Part shown: positions 34,911 to 44,266 of the stretch, one piece after another
How positions within the stretch are numbered: the first letter of the stretch is position 1
How the letters are laid out: the number at the start of each line of letters is the position of its first letter
Origin: CAIQQQ01 sp040399685
Lineage (GTDB): Bacteria; Pseudomonadota; Alphaproteobacteria; Acetobacterales; Acetobacteraceae
DNA: 64,000 bases
Direction of reading: 5' to 3'
Assembly: GCA_040399685.1 (NCBI GenBank)
Contig: JBBART010000002.1
Span: 186,001 to 250,000 of the forward strand
Notes under the pieces: generated by a model
Seen by the model: the letters and a program-made list of their open reading frames with translations, nothing else
Told to the model about the DNA's origin: nothing
The model's database searches: none
Position numbers and translations under genes: made by a program

Positions 34911-35243
34911 TCAGGCGACGCCCGGTTCTGGCGAGAACAAGGCCGCTTTGTCCGGCTTGTCCTTCCATTCATCGGCATCGGCCGGCGGCTCGCCCTTGCG
35001 GGTGATGTTCGGCCAGGTGCCCGAATAGGTGCGGTTCTGCTCGGCCCAGGCGGCGGCGCGGTCATCGCTGTCCGGCACGATGGCTTCGGCGGGACATTCC
35101 GGCTCGCACACGCCGCAATCGATGCATTCATCGGGATGAATGACGAGCATGTTGTCGCCCACGTAGAAGCAGTCCACGGGGCAGACCTCCACGCAGTCCA
35201 TGTATTTGCATTTGATGCAGCTCTCGGTGACCACGTAGGTCAT
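34911..35243 (-). CDS. fdxA: 7Fe-8S ferredoxin FdxA
   Basis: A 110-residue ferredoxin. The N-terminal cluster motifs are CIKCKYMDCVEVCPVDCF and CIDCGVCEPECPAEAI, which would hold one [3Fe-4S] and one [4Fe-4S] cluster. A 45-residue C-terminal tail (WAEQNRTYSGTWPNITRKG) is typical of the alphaproteobacterial FdxA group. It carries electrons in unspecified redox pathways and is often essential. ATG 35243 is chosen because MTYVVTESCIKCK is the normal start. It lies in the conserved carD-fdxA-hslR-helicase neighbourhood. Confidence 0.96.
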   Translation of the reverse strand: MTYVVTESCIKCKYMDCVEVCPVDCFYVGDNMLVIHPDECIDCGVCEPECPAEAIVPDSDDRAAAWAEQNRTYSGTWPNITRKGEPPADADEWKDKPDKAALFSPEPGVA

Positions 35244-35310
35244 CGCATACTCCTGACGTCTCGATGGATTAACTCCCCGGATATGAAGGCATATCGCTGG
35301 GGGCGCAAGG

Positions 35311-35586
35311 TTAGGGCAGCGCAATCTCCCGGTAGAGCGTGCGTGCCTCGGGCGCCGGGCCGCGCCTGTGGGCCAGGGACAGCACCTCGATCACCCGCAC
35401 ATCGCCGTGCAGCGGCACGGTGATGATGTCACCCACGCGCAGCCTTGCGTGCGGCTTTTCCGTGGGTTGGCGGTTGATCCGCAACAATCCTTCGGCGACC
35501 AGCCGGGCGCAATCGGAGCGCGCCTTCATGAATCTTGCGCACCACAGCCATTTGTCCAGCCGCTGCCAGTCCTGGTCTTCGCTCAT
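35311..35586 (-). CDS. S4-domain RNA-binding protein (Hsp15/HslR-like)
   Basis: A 91-residue protein with an S4 RNA-binding fold: QRLDKWLWCARFMKARSDCA at the start, then GLLRINRQPTEKPHARLRVGD. Heat-shock protein 15 of E. coli binds 50S subunits with stalled peptidyl-tRNA and helps ribosome rescue, so this may act similarly. The ATG at 35586 overlaps the stop of the helicase gene (ATGA), which implies coupled translation. The long open frame upstream is a shadow of the helicase gene. Confidence 0.92.
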   Translation of the reverse strand: MSEDQDWQRLDKWLWCARFMKARSDCARLVAEGLLRINRQPTEKPHARLRVGDIITVPLHGDVRVIEVLSLAHRRGPAPEARTLYREIALP

Positions 35587-38078
35587 CTGCGCAGCGCGGC
35601 CAAGGCCGCGAACGGGCCGTCGCGCACCGGCGGCGGTGGCAGCGGGGCCGGTTCTGCGCGTTTGCGGCGTATGGGGGAGATCGTGGTTGGCGCGGGCGGG
35701 CCGTACTCCTGCGCGCCCAGGGCGATGGCTGGGTTCATCCGCAGGCCAAGGATGCGCAACACCGTCGGAAGCATGTCGGCCCGCACGGACAGGCGCTGCG
35801 CCAGGTCTTGCGGCACGGGCAACGGCCGGCTGCGGGCGGCGAAGGTCAGTTCGGCGGCAATGCGCTCGGCAATGTCGAGTCGCAGCAGCACGATGCCGCA
35901 ATCCACCCAGCCGATGGCGGCGGCGAATCCGTCTGGCCAGGCAGGCGTTGCGATCGAGATGGCGCTGGGCGAGGGCAGGTCCGGCATCGGCAGGCCACGC
36001 CCAAGCGCCCAGAGGGCGGCCCGCACCAGCCGGGCGCGCGGCTTCAGCAGCGCCGGCAGGAACAGCGAGAACCGGCCGGCGCGCACGTCCAGCGCCTTCA
36101 GCTGGCCGCGCAAGGCAGGTGGGATGTCGTCCTCGGTGGCGCCCGGCACCACGCCGAGGCCTTCGATCAGCCGGTGCAGCGGGCCACGCAGCGCGCCGTC
36201 GCGCTCGGCCAGGGCGGCGGCGGCGAACAGTGGGGTCAGTGCATCGTGGATGTGCTGGTCCAGATAGCGTTGTAGCCGCACCCGCACCCGTTCGCGTTGC
36301 AGGCCGTCGAGGAATTCGCTGGCGGTGATCTCCACCGCGGGGCGGATGATGGAGGCGCCCGGGCGCAGCCGGGCGACGGCAGCCCCCTCCCAGGCGATGC
36401 GCTGGCTGGGCAACCAGGCGAAGGCGCTGTCCTCGGCCGCTTCCAGCCGGGCCACGCGGCGCGGCATCTCGGTGATCAGGGCGCGACGGGCGGCGCGCAG
36501 CACCAGCCGGCGTTCGTCGCCCACGGAACTGGGGTCCGGCACGAAATCGAAGCCCTCGACATGGCCGACCGCGTGGCCTTCCACCACCACCTCGCCGCGG
36601 CGGGTGACGGCGGACAGCAGGTCGTCGCCCTCGCCGGCTTCGAGCTTGCGCATCAGATGCGCGGCCCTGCGGTCGACAAAGCGGGCGGTGAGGCGTTCGT
36701 GCAGCGCGTCGCTGAGCAGATCCTCCACGGCGCGGGCGCGGCCCTGCCAGTGGGCGGCGTCGGCCACCCAGTCGGACCGGGCGGCGATATAGGTCCAGAC
36801 CCGCATGGACGACAGGCGCTGCATCAGCGTGTCGATATCGCCCTCGGGGCGGGCGAGGGCATCGATCTGGCCGGCAATCCAGTCGGTGGGCAGTTTGCCG
36901 TCATGGGCGATATGGCCGAACACGCGGGCGCAGAGGCGGGTGTGGCTGTCATCGGAGATCTTGCGGAAATCCGGAATCTGGCAGGCTTCCCACAGCAGTT
37001 TCAGGCGCGAGCGGCTGCGGGCCATGGCGCGGATGTCGGTCTCGCGTGCCAGATGGCCGAGGGTTTCCAGATCGGCGGCGTCGTTGCCGCGCACCAGGCC
37101 GTGCAGATGCGAGGGGGTTTGCAGGCTGGCGAGCAGGCGGTCGATATGGCTGAAATCGAGCTTGGAATTGCGCCAGAAGATCTGTTCCAGCGGCTGGAAG
37201 CTGTGGCCTTCCACGGCGCGAACCAGCTCGTCTGACAGCGGTGGGCATTCGCCGGTGGAGCCGAACGTGCCGTCCCGCATGCCGCGCCCGGCCCGGCCGG
37301 CGATCTGTGCGACCTCTGAGGCGGTGAGCATACGCGGGCGATGGCCATCGAATTTCGACAGGCGGGCGAAGGCCACATGGTCCACATCCATGTTCAGCCC
37401 CATGCCGATGGCATCGGTGGCGACCAGGAAATCGACCTCTTTTTCCTGATACAGCGCCACCTGGGCGTTGCGGGTGCGCGGGCTGAGCCGACCCATGACC
37501 ACCGCGCAGCCGCCGCGCCGCCGGCGGATCATCTCGGCGATGGCGTAGACCTCGGCGGCGCTGAACGCGACCACGGCCGAGCGGGGCGGCAGACGGACCA
37601 GCTTGGCAGCGCCGGCATGGGTCAGTTGCGACAAACGCGGGCGGGTTTCGATCTGGATATCCGGGATCAGCCGGTGCAGCAGGGGGCGGATGGTCTCGGC
37701 CCCCATGAACATCGTCTCCACCAGGCCGCGCGCGTGCAGCAGGCGTTCGGTGAACACGTGGCCGCGATCCGGGTCCGCACAGAGCTGGATTTCGTCCACC
37801 GCCACGAATTCGGCATGCCGGTCCAGCGGCATTGCCTCCACGGTGCAGGAAAACCACCGTGCGCCGGGCGGGACGATCTTTTCCTCGCCGGTGATGAGCG
37901 CGACGTTGCCATAGCCTTTTTTGGCCACCATGCGGTCGTAGTTTTCCCGCGCCAGCAATCGCAGCGGGAAGCCGATGATGCCGGACGAGTGCGCGAGCAT
38001 TCGTTCGATAGCGAGGTGGGTCTTGCCCGTATTGGTCGGGCCAAGGACCGCCTTCACGCGATGTGAGAAGCCAGACAT
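35583..38078 (-). CDS. Suv3-like DExH helicase
   Basis: An 831-residue helicase resembling mitochondrial SUV3. Walker A is VLGPTNTGKTHLAIERML at the N-terminus, motif II is AVDEIQLCADPDRG, then RLSQLTHAGAAKLVRLPPR, the motif V region LVATDAIGMGLNMDVDHVAF and QIAGRAGRGMRDG. The C-terminal 350 residues are helical with a Pro-rich end and look specific to alphaproteobacteria. SUV3 unwinds RNA for degradation; a similar RNA-surveillance role is inferred. It is translationally coupled to the S4-domain gene downstream and divergent from htpG. Confidence 0.92.
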   Translation of the reverse strand: MSGFSHRVKAVLGPTNTGKTHLAIERMLAHSSGIIGFPLRLLARENYDRMVAKKGYGNVALITGEEKIVPPGARWFSCTVEAMPLDRHAEFVAVDEIQLCADPDRGHVFTERLLHARGLVETMFMGAETIRPLLHRLIPDIQIETRPRLSQLTHAGAAKLVRLPPRSAVVAFSAAEVYAIAEMIRRRRGGCAVVMGRLSPRTRNAQVALYQEKEVDFLVATDAIGMGLNMDVDHVAFARLSKFDGHRPRMLTASEVAQIAGRAGRGMRDGTFGSTGECPPLSDELVRAVEGHSFQPLEQIFWRNSKLDFSHIDRLLASLQTPSHLHGLVRGNDAADLETLGHLARETDIRAMARSRSRLKLLWEACQIPDFRKISDDSHTRLCARVFGHIAHDGKLPTDWIAGQIDALARPEGDIDTLMQRLSSMRVWTYIAARSDWVADAAHWQGRARAVEDLLSDALHERLTARFVDRRAAHLMRKLEAGEGDDLLSAVTRRGEVVVEGHAVGHVEGFDFVPDPSSVGDERRLVLRAARRALITEMPRRVARLEAAEDSAFAWLPSQRIAWEGAAVARLRPGASIIRPAVEITASEFLDGLQRERVRVRLQRYLDQHIHDALTPLFAAAALAERDGALRGPLHRLIEGLGVVPGATEDDIPPALRGQLKALDVRAGRFSLFLPALLKPRARLVRAALWALGRGLPMPDLPSPSAISIATPAWPDGFAAAIGWVDCGIVLLRLDIAERIAAELTFAARSRPLPVPQDLAQRLSVRADMLPTVLRILGLRMNPAIALGAQEYGPPAPTTISPIRRKRAEPAPLPPPPVRDGPFAALAALRR

Positions 38079-38196
38079 GTCATTAAGTCTGGATGTTGCA
38101 CCGCGGAATGCAAGAGGATTGCCGTTTCAATTGCATGAACGCGTTGAATTCCAACGCGCTAGGCCTCATATCCCGGCCACATCCACGGAGAGCATC

Positions 38197-40032
38197 ATGA
38201 GCGAATCGACCATAGAGAAACACGACTTTGGCGCCGAAGTGGGCCGCCTGTTGGACCTGGTGGTCCATGCACTCTATTCCGAGCGTGAGATCTTTCTGCG
38301 CGAATTGGTGGCCAACGCCGCCGACGCCACCGACCGCCGTCGCTTCGAGGCGCTGACCCAGCCGGCTTTGGCGCTGCCAGACGCCGCCAAGGTGCGAATC
38401 GTCGCCGACAAGGCCGCCCGCACCGTGACCATCAGCGATGACGGCATCGGCATGAATCATGACGAAATGCTGTCCAACCTCGGCACCATCGCCCGCTCCG
38501 GCACCAAGGCGTTCGGCGAAAGCCTGGCCAATGCCAGCGCCGAGGACCGTCCGAGCCTGATCGGCCAGTTCGGCGTGGGCTTCTATTCGGCGTTCATGGT
38601 CGCCGATCATGTTGAAGTGACGTCGCGCAAGGCCGGCACCGATGTCGCGTGGCTGTGGGCCAGCGAGGGCCGTGGCCAGTTCACCCTGGCACCTGCCACG
38701 CGCGATGAGGCCGGCACCACCATCGTGCTGCACATGAAGGCCGATGCGGACGAATATCTGGAGCCGATTCGCATCGAGACCGTGGTGCGCAAATGGGCCG
38801 ACAACATCACAATTCCCGTGATGGTGGCCGGCGAAGAAGGCGAGGATACCCAGGCCAACGAGGGCACCGCTCTGTGGCGTCGTGCGAAGACCGACGTGAC
38901 CGAGGAGCAATACACCGAATTCTATCGCCAGGTCGCACACGCCTGGGACAGCCCGTGGGCCACGATTCACTGGCGCGCCGAGGGGCAGATCGAGTTCTCG
39001 GCCCTGCTGTTCATCCCCGGCATGAAGCCGTTCGAGGCCGTCGAGGGCGATCGTGCGTCCAAGGTGCGGCTGCACGTGCGGCGCATGTTCATCACCGATT
39101 CGGCCGAATTGCTGCCGCCGTGGCTGCGCTTCGTGCAAGGCGTGGTGGACACCGAGGACCTGCCGCTGAACGTGTCGCGTGAGATGTTGCAGGCAACCCC
39201 GGTGCTGGCCCGCATTCGCAAGGCCGTCACCAACCGGGTGATGACCGAGATCAAGACCCGCGCCAAGGACGCCGAGGAATACGCCAAATTCTGGGAGAAT
39301 TTCGGCGCCGTGCTGAAGGAAGGCGTGTGGGACGACAACGACCACCGCGCCGATCTGGCGCCGCTGCTGCGCTTCCATTCCTCCGCCGTGGAGGGATTGG
39401 TGTCGCTGCCCGAGTATGTGGCGCGCATGAAGGACGGTCAGGAGGCCATTTATTACCTGACCGGCGACAGCGCCGAGACGCTGGCGCGCTCTGCCCAATT
39501 GGAAGGCTTCCGTGCCCGTGGGGTGGAGGTTCTGCTGCTGTCCGACCAGATTGACAGCTTCTGGCCGGAGCGTCTGGACACATTCGACGGCAAGCCGGTG
39601 CGCAGTGTCACACAAGGTGTGGCCGATTTGTCGAAGCTGGAAGCCCCTGAACTTGAAGGTGAGGCTGTTGCCACGGACGCGTTGATCGCGGCCCTCAAGG
39701 CAGCTTTGGGCGATCTGGTGTCGGACGTGCGGACCACCGATCGACTGGTGGAAAGCTCCGTGGTGCTGGCCGCCCCGGCAGGGCCGGACTTGCAAATGCA
39801 GCGACTGATGAAGCGCGCCGGCCGGGCAAATTTCGGCGCTGCGCCTGTGCTGGAGATCAATCCACGCCACAAGCTGATGGCCGGTCTGGTCGCGCGGCTT
39901 AATGCCGGGGAGAGCATCGAGGCGCAGGCGCATCTGTTGTTCGACCTGGCGCGAATGCAGGATGGCGACTTGCCGAAGGATCCCGCCAGCTTTGCCCGGC
40001 GTGTTGAAACGGTGTTGCTGGCGTCGGTCTGA
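38197..40032 (+). CDS. htpG: Chaperone HtpG (Hsp90)
   Basis: A 611-residue Hsp90. The N-terminal GHKL ATPase has LYSEREIFLRELVANAADAT, ISDDGIGMNHDEMLSNLGTI and GQFGVGFYSAFMVADHV; the middle domain has VDTEDLPLNVSREMLQ; the C-terminal dimerisation domain ends the protein. ATG 38197 has GGAG upstream; the long in-frame extension back to 37975 is a shadow of the helicase gene. It refolds stress-damaged proteins and probably has its own promoter in the 118-base divergent gap. A palindromic terminator follows. Confidence 0.97.
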   Translation: MSESTIEKHDFGAEVGRLLDLVVHALYSEREIFLRELVANAADATDRRRFEALTQPALALPDAAKVRIVADKAARTVTISDDGIGMNHDEMLSNLGTIARSGTKAFGESLANASAEDRPSLIGQFGVGFYSAFMVADHVEVTSRKAGTDVAWLWASEGRGQFTLAPATRDEAGTTIVLHMKADADEYLEPIRIETVVRKWADNITIPVMVAGEEGEDTQANEGTALWRRAKTDVTEEQYTEFYRQVAHAWDSPWATIHWRAEGQIEFSALLFIPGMKPFEAVEGDRASKVRLHVRRMFITDSAELLPPWLRFVQGVVDTEDLPLNVSREMLQATPVLARIRKAVTNRVMTEIKTRAKDAEEYAKFWENFGAVLKEGVWDDNDHRADLAPLLRFHSSAVEGLVSLPEYVARMKDGQEAIYYLTGDSAETLARSAQLEGFRARGVEVLLLSDQIDSFWPERLDTFDGKPVRSVTQGVADLSKLEAPELEGEAVATDALIAALKAALGDLVSDVRTTDRLVESSVVLAAPAGPDLQMQRLMKRAGRANFGAAPVLEINPRHKLMAGLVARLNAGESIEAQAHLLFDLARMQDGDLPKDPASFARRVETVLLASV

Positions 40033-40043
40033 TCTTGTGCCAA

Positions 40044-40067
40044 GCGGCCCCGTTGCAACGGGGCCGC
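40044..40067 (+). terminator. Hairpin terminator after htpG
   Basis: GCGGCCCCGTT and AACGGGGCCGC form a perfect 11-bp palindrome 12 bases after the htpG stop. The following bases are not a clean T-run. Confidence 0.65.
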
Positions 40068-40349
40068 AACGGTGTGTGTTAAATATGGCACTTTATGCAA
40101 CGTCGTATCTAAAGGGTAAAATCGTTGCTGTTCCGTGGAGGCTAAATCCGCCACAGACAAACACATTTCTGTGATAAAACACCTAATTTTGTCAAAAATT
40201 GTACAGATTGGATCTCGGTCGCATTAATTGTTGGTATGCCAAGCTGGTTTGTGACGAAACGACCTTGTTACCGATTCGTGTCACTGGCATATCAGTAGCG
40301 CATACCGTGTTGTTCGTGGCTTTGTGCCGCTTGGGGATCAAGTCGTTTG
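40068..40349. other. Intergenic region before the M17 aminopeptidase gene
   Basis: This is the rest of a 317-base gap. It is AT-richer than the flanking genes, notably 40140-40240, and probably holds the aminopeptidase promoter. No gene, RNA or well-spaced promoter pair could be named; short open frames on both strands show no family likeness. Confidence 0.4.
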
Positions 40350-41780
40350 ATGTATGTCGTAAGTCAGCAAAAGTTACCGTGCACCGGTGATTCGCCGATT
40401 GCGCGGACACTTCATGCTGTCCGTCCGGCGGCGCTCGATGATTTCATCTCGGGGTTAAGCTCGGCGCAGGCTGCCTATGTCATGGGCGTCGGTTTTACCG
40501 CACGAGCGCAGCAACTGGTTCTTGTGCCTGGCGATGACGGGGTGTTTGCCGCCGTGATCGGTCTGGGGCAGGACCGGACGCATATTGCGTTTGGCGATCT
40601 GGCCTACCGCTTGCCGGAAGGCGCCTGGACCATTGCCGCCGGCGACTTCGATATGGCGAAGGCGGTTCTCGGGTTTTGTCTCGGCGCCTATCGGTTCAAT
40701 TTGTTCAAGCCGGCGCGCCGGCCCGCTGCAACGATCGTGGTGCCGCCAGGCCATGAGGCGATGCTGGCCCAGGCCGCAAGCATATGGATGGCGCGTGATC
40801 TGGTGAACCTCCCCGCCAATGTGCTGGGGCCGAAGGAACTGGCCGATGCCGTGGCTGAAGTGGCAGCTTCCTTCCATGCTTCGTTCCAACGCATCGAGTG
40901 CGAACAGCTTGATTATGAATATCCGACGATTTCTGCTGTCGGGCGCGGATCTGACAGGCCGCCAGTGGTGGCGAAGTTCACATGGCAGGGCAGCAAGGCG
41001 ACCAGTGACTCAAAGCTGATCTCGCTCTGCGGCAAGGGCGTGGTGTTCGACACCGGCGGATACGATCTCAAGCCGCCCGCCGGCATGTTGCGGATGAAAA
41101 AAGACATGGGCGGCGCGGCATCCGTGTTGGCCCTGGCGCGCCTGATCATGGAGGCTGATCTTCCGGTGCGGCTATCGGTCCGCATTGGTTGCGTTGAAAA
41201 CGCGGTGTCAGGCCGCGCCATGCGCCCGATGGACGTCATCCGTACTCGGCGCGGGCTGACCGTCGAGGTGGGCAACACCGATGCCGAAGGCCGTCTCGTG
41301 CTGTGCGACCTGCTGGCCGAGGCCAGCGACGAACTGCCGGACCTGTTGATTGACTGTGCGACCTTGACCGGCGCCGCCCGTGTGGCGCTGGGCCCAGATC
41401 TGCCGGCGCTGTTCTGCACCGATCAGGCCTGGACCGACGCCTTCATCCAGGCCGGCCAGGAAGAGGCCGACCCCATGTGGTCATTGCCGCTGTGGGATGA
41501 TTATGATGGCTGGCTCGACAGTTCCATTGCTGATTTGAACAACGTTTCCGGGAAATCCCATGCTGGTGCAGTGACGGCAGCCTTGTTTATGCGCCGCTTT
41601 GTGCTGCCCGCCCTGTCGCAGGGGATGGTTTGGGCGCATCTCGATACCTATGCCTGGAATGACAACGGCCGGCCTGCGCGCCCCGAAGGTGGGGAAGCAC
41701 TTGCGATGCGCGGTATCTTTCGGGCTATTGTGAAGAAATTTGTCGTTTCTTCAGGAAACCAATTGCATGTTCATGCGTAG
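40350..41780 (+). CDS. M17 family leucyl aminopeptidase
   Basis: A 476-residue metallo-aminopeptidase of the PepA/cytosol aminopeptidase family. The catalytic domain has CGKGVVFDTGGYDLKPPAGM with metal-binding residues, MKKDMGGAASVLALARLI, ENAVSGRAMRPMDVI and the family signature NTDAEGRLVLCDLL. ATLTGAARVALG follows. The N-terminal 150 residues are the diverged regulatory domain. It removes N-terminal residues from peptides during turnover. The start at ATG 40350 is preferred over the adjacent TTG but has only a weak, distant GGGGA upstream. A MarR-type gene follows 126 bases later. Confidence 0.93.
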   Translation: MYVVSQQKLPCTGDSPIARTLHAVRPAALDDFISGLSSAQAAYVMGVGFTARAQQLVLVPGDDGVFAAVIGLGQDRTHIAFGDLAYRLPEGAWTIAAGDFDMAKAVLGFCLGAYRFNLFKPARRPAATIVVPPGHEAMLAQAASIWMARDLVNLPANVLGPKELADAVAEVAASFHASFQRIECEQLDYEYPTISAVGRGSDRPPVVAKFTWQGSKATSDSKLISLCGKGVVFDTGGYDLKPPAGMLRMKKDMGGAASVLALARLIMEADLPVRLSVRIGCVENAVSGRAMRPMDVIRTRRGLTVEVGNTDAEGRLVLCDLLAEASDELPDLLIDCATLTGAARVALGPDLPALFCTDQAWTDAFIQAGQEEADPMWSLPLWDDYDGWLDSSIADLNNVSGKSHAGAVTAALFMRRFVLPALSQGMVWAHLDTYAWNDNGRPARPEGGEALAMRGIFRAIVKKFVVSSGNQLHVHA

Positions 41781-41906
41781 GAGACCCATACGGTTCGCTG
41801 CGCAGAGGAATTCACCGAGTCCGATTGCTCGCGATCCGGTGTTCATGGTGTCGGAAACGACGCCAAAAACGGCAAACAAAGCCGTCTGAAAAAAGGAAGT
41901 ATAGTC

Positions 41907-42293
41907 ATGGCAACAACCCACACGTCCGACCAGCTCGTGAACATTCTTCGGGATACCGTCGTGGCGCTGGTGCGTCGTGATGGCCCGGACCTGTCGGCCC
42001 GCCAACTCGGTGTGTTCCTCACCTGCTATCTGCAGGAAGGCGCGCACACCGTTCGTGGCCTCGCCGCCGAACTGAATGTGTCCAAGCCCGCCATCACGCG
42101 CGCGCTCGATCGGCTCGGTGAGCTCGACCTGGCGCGCCGGAAGGTTGATCCGATGGATCGCCGCAGCGTCCTGGTGCAGCGCACGCTCAAGGGAACCGCA
42201 TTCCTGCGCGACCTGCGTGGCATCATGACCGAGGCCACCGCCACCGAGAAGCCAGCCGCCGCCGAGTCAGGTCGCCGCGCTGCGAACGGCTGA
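41907..42293 (+). CDS. MarR-family transcriptional regulator
   Basis: A 128-residue winged-helix regulator. The DNA-binding part has LSARQLGVFLTCYLQEGAHT, then VRGLAAELNVSKPAITRALD as the recognition helix region and the wing KVDPMDRRSVLVQRT. Helices for dimerisation flank it, and the C-terminus is Ala-rich. The ligand is unknown. ATG 41907 has AAGGA upstream. It lies after the aminopeptidase gene and before a strong bidirectional terminator. Confidence 0.92.
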   Translation: MATTHTSDQLVNILRDTVVALVRRDGPDLSARQLGVFLTCYLQEGAHTVRGLAAELNVSKPAITRALDRLGELDLARRKVDPMDRRSVLVQRTLKGTAFLRDLRGIMTEATATEKPAAAESGRRAANG

Positions 42294-42352
42294 AGACTGA
42301 AGCCTGGATGGGCACTGGGCGCCGCCCAGGCCCTCCAAGGACAAGCGTTTGA

Positions 42353-42392
42353 ACAAATGGCCGCCCGGTTTTCGAACCTGGCGGCCATTTGT
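42353..42392. terminator. Bidirectional terminator with a TTCG tetraloop
   Basis: ACAAATGGCCGCC and GGCGGCCATTTGT form a 13-bp stem. Inside it, GGTT and AACC extend the hairpin and close a TTCG tetraloop at 42371-42374, a very stable loop. It lies between the marR gene (plus) and the permease gene (minus) and can end both. Confidence 0.8.
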
Positions 42393-42393
42393 C

Positions 42394-43227
42394 CTAGCCG
42401 CCCTTCACACCGCCGGCGGTGAGGCCGGCCACGATTTCCTTCTGCATCAGCAGCGTCAGCAACAGGACGGGAGCTGTGACCAGCAAGGCCGCAGCGGCCA
42501 ATGGGCCCCAGCTGACCTGCTCGAACGTCAGCACGTTGTAGATGGCCACCGGCAGGGTGCGCGTGGTCCGGCCAGCCAGCACCACGCCGAAGATGAAGTT
42601 GTTCCAGCTGAAGATGAACGCCAGGATGGTGGCAACCGTGATGCCGGGGCGCGCCAGAGGCAGTGCCACGTAGCGGAACGCCTGCCAGATGGTGGCGCCG
42701 TCCACCAGGGCCGCTTCTTCGAGTTCGCTCGGAAGCCCCTCAAAGAAACCGATCATCACCCACACCACGATCGGCACCGTGATCACCAGATGGGTGATGA
42801 TGATGGGCGTCAGGGTGCCCGTCAGCCCCGCCCACTGAAAGATCAGGAACAGCGGGATGAGATATGACAGGCCAGGCGTGACGCGGGCGATCATGATGAG
42901 CGCCGCCGCACGGGACGCCTTGGACTTGGCGATGCCGAACCCGGCCGGCACGCCGAGCAGCAAGGCGAGCCCGGTCGCGCTGAACGAGACGACGATGGAA
43001 TTCCACGCATAGGAGACGAAATCGTTCTTCTCGAACACGTCGTAGAAATTGGCCATCGTCGGTGGGTTGGGAATGAACACCGGCGGGAAGGCCATGTTGT
43101 CGACCTCGTGTTTCAACGCGAGCGACAGCATCCACAGGAAGACCAGGATGGCCGGGGAGATGAGGGCGAACACCGACAGGCCAAACGCCGCCTTGCCTGC
43201 CAGACGTCCGAAATTGATTGATTTCAT
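42394..43227 (-). CDS. Carbohydrate ABC transporter permease (MalG type)
   Basis: A 277-residue inner-membrane permease with six helices. The cytoplasmic EAA loop that docks the ATPase is ELEEAALVDGATIWQAFRYVALPLARPGI. FIFSWNNFIFGVVLAG and the C-terminal end are typical of MalG/UgpE-like subunits. Its ATG overlaps the stop of the partner permease gene (ATGA). The substrate is not evident. No periplasmic binding protein or ATPase for it is in the window. Confidence 0.94.
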   Translation of the reverse strand: MKSINFGRLAGKAAFGLSVFALISPAILVFLWMLSLALKHEVDNMAFPPVFIPNPPTMANFYDVFEKNDFVSYAWNSIVVSFSATGLALLLGVPAGFGIAKSKASRAAALIMIARVTPGLSYLIPLFLIFQWAGLTGTLTPIIITHLVITVPIVVWVMIGFFEGLPSELEEAALVDGATIWQAFRYVALPLARPGITVATILAFIFSWNNFIFGVVLAGRTTRTLPVAIYNVLTFEQVSWGPLAAAALLVTAPVLLLTLLMQKEIVAGLTAGGVKGG

Positions 43228-44132
43228 TGGAATGTTGTCTTCTGGCGAACGGAGAACAGCACGAGGCTGATCAGCATGATCAGCAGGAAGAACACCACCG
43301 TGACGGCGCTGGCATAGCCCATGTCGTAATAGGCAAAGGCCGTTTGGTAGAGAAAGATGTTCAACGTCTCGCTGGCGGTGCCCGGGCCGCCGTTGCTGAT
43401 GACGAATATGGTGTCGAACGCCTTCAGCGCGTCGATGGTGCGGATCACCAATGCCACCACGATATGCGGCCAGACGAGCGGCAACGTGATGTGGCGGAAC
43501 ATGTCCCACCCGCTGGCGCCGTCCAGCTTGGCGGCTTCATACGGGTCTTGCGGCAGGGAGGCGAGGCCGCCGAGCACGATGAGCATCACCAGCGGCGTCC
43601 ATTGCCAGGTCTCGACCAGCACCAGCGTCGGGATGACCGAGACGGCGCTGTAGCTCCATTCCGAGGGCGGCAGGCCCACAGAGGTGAGCAGGTAGTTCAG
43701 CACGCCGAGTTGGGGATGAAACATCATCGTCCATACCAGTGCCACGGCCACCGGCGTTGCCATCATCGGCAGAATAAACGCCGTGCGAGCGATACCACGC
43801 AGGGGAAAGTTCTTGTGGAACGTGACGGCTGCCGCGATCCCCAGAACCATGGGGAACACCACGGCGAGGGTGGTGAAATACAACGTACGCAGCATTGCCC
43901 ACTGGAAGCGGCCATCGGCGAACAGGCGGGTGTAGTTTTCCATGCCCACGAAATTCGGATCGCTGCCGACTTTCCACTCGTGTACCGACATCACCAGGGT
44001 GAATACCCATGGCAACACGATGACGGCGGCAACGACAATTCCGGCGGGCATGACGAACGGCCAGTAGACGCGGGCGTAGTTTTTCGTTCGAGCTTTCTTG
44101 GCGGCTTCAGCGAGCGTGAGCGTTGCGCTCAT
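43224..44132 (-). CDS. Carbohydrate ABC transporter permease (MalF type)
   Basis: A 302-residue inner-membrane permease of the sugar-transport family. It starts with a short cytoplasmic tail, then six or seven helices. The EAA motif is PYEAAKLDGASGWDMFRHITLPLVWPHI, and FVISNGGPGTASETLNIFLY is the conserved segment after it. ATG 44132 has a strong GGGAGGA upstream. It forms a pair with the MalG-type gene. The missing binding protein and ATPase suggest an operon split by rearrangement or partners encoded elsewhere. Confidence 0.94.
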   Translation of the reverse strand: MSATLTLAEAAKKARTKNYARVYWPFVMPAGIVVAAVIVLPWVFTLVMSVHEWKVGSDPNFVGMENYTRLFADGRFQWAMLRTLYFTTLAVVFPMVLGIAAAVTFHKNFPLRGIARTAFILPMMATPVAVALVWTMMFHPQLGVLNYLLTSVGLPPSEWSYSAVSVIPTLVLVETWQWTPLVMLIVLGGLASLPQDPYEAAKLDGASGWDMFRHITLPLVWPHIVVALVIRTIDALKAFDTIFVISNGGPGTASETLNIFLYQTAFAYYDMGYASAVTVVFFLLIMLISLVLFSVRQKTTFQ

Positions 44133-44212
44133 AGCATGTCCTCCCAGGACGTATTCGTTGCAGGGAGCATACACGCGGCGGATCGCAGCACCAGCCATGT
44201 CGTTGTGTTGTG

Positions 44213-44266
44213 ATGAATGTCGGGTGTTGCCAGCCCCCCTTAGGTCGGGCAACACCCGATATTCAT
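44213..44266. repeat. REP-like inverted repeat downstream of a secreted-protein gene
   Basis: ATGAATGTCGGGTGTTGCC (44213-44231) pairs with GGGCAACACCCGATATTCAT (44247-44266) with one G/T difference, giving a long hairpin. The right arm begins TAGGTCGGGC, the same sequence that recurs in the cluster at 60643-60771. The arm touches the stop codon of the adjoining gene. Confidence 0.7.

Noticed and set aside
38083..39933. Open frame of 616 codons antisense to htpG
   Set aside because: A GC-codon shadow of htpG without family sequence or a sensible start site.
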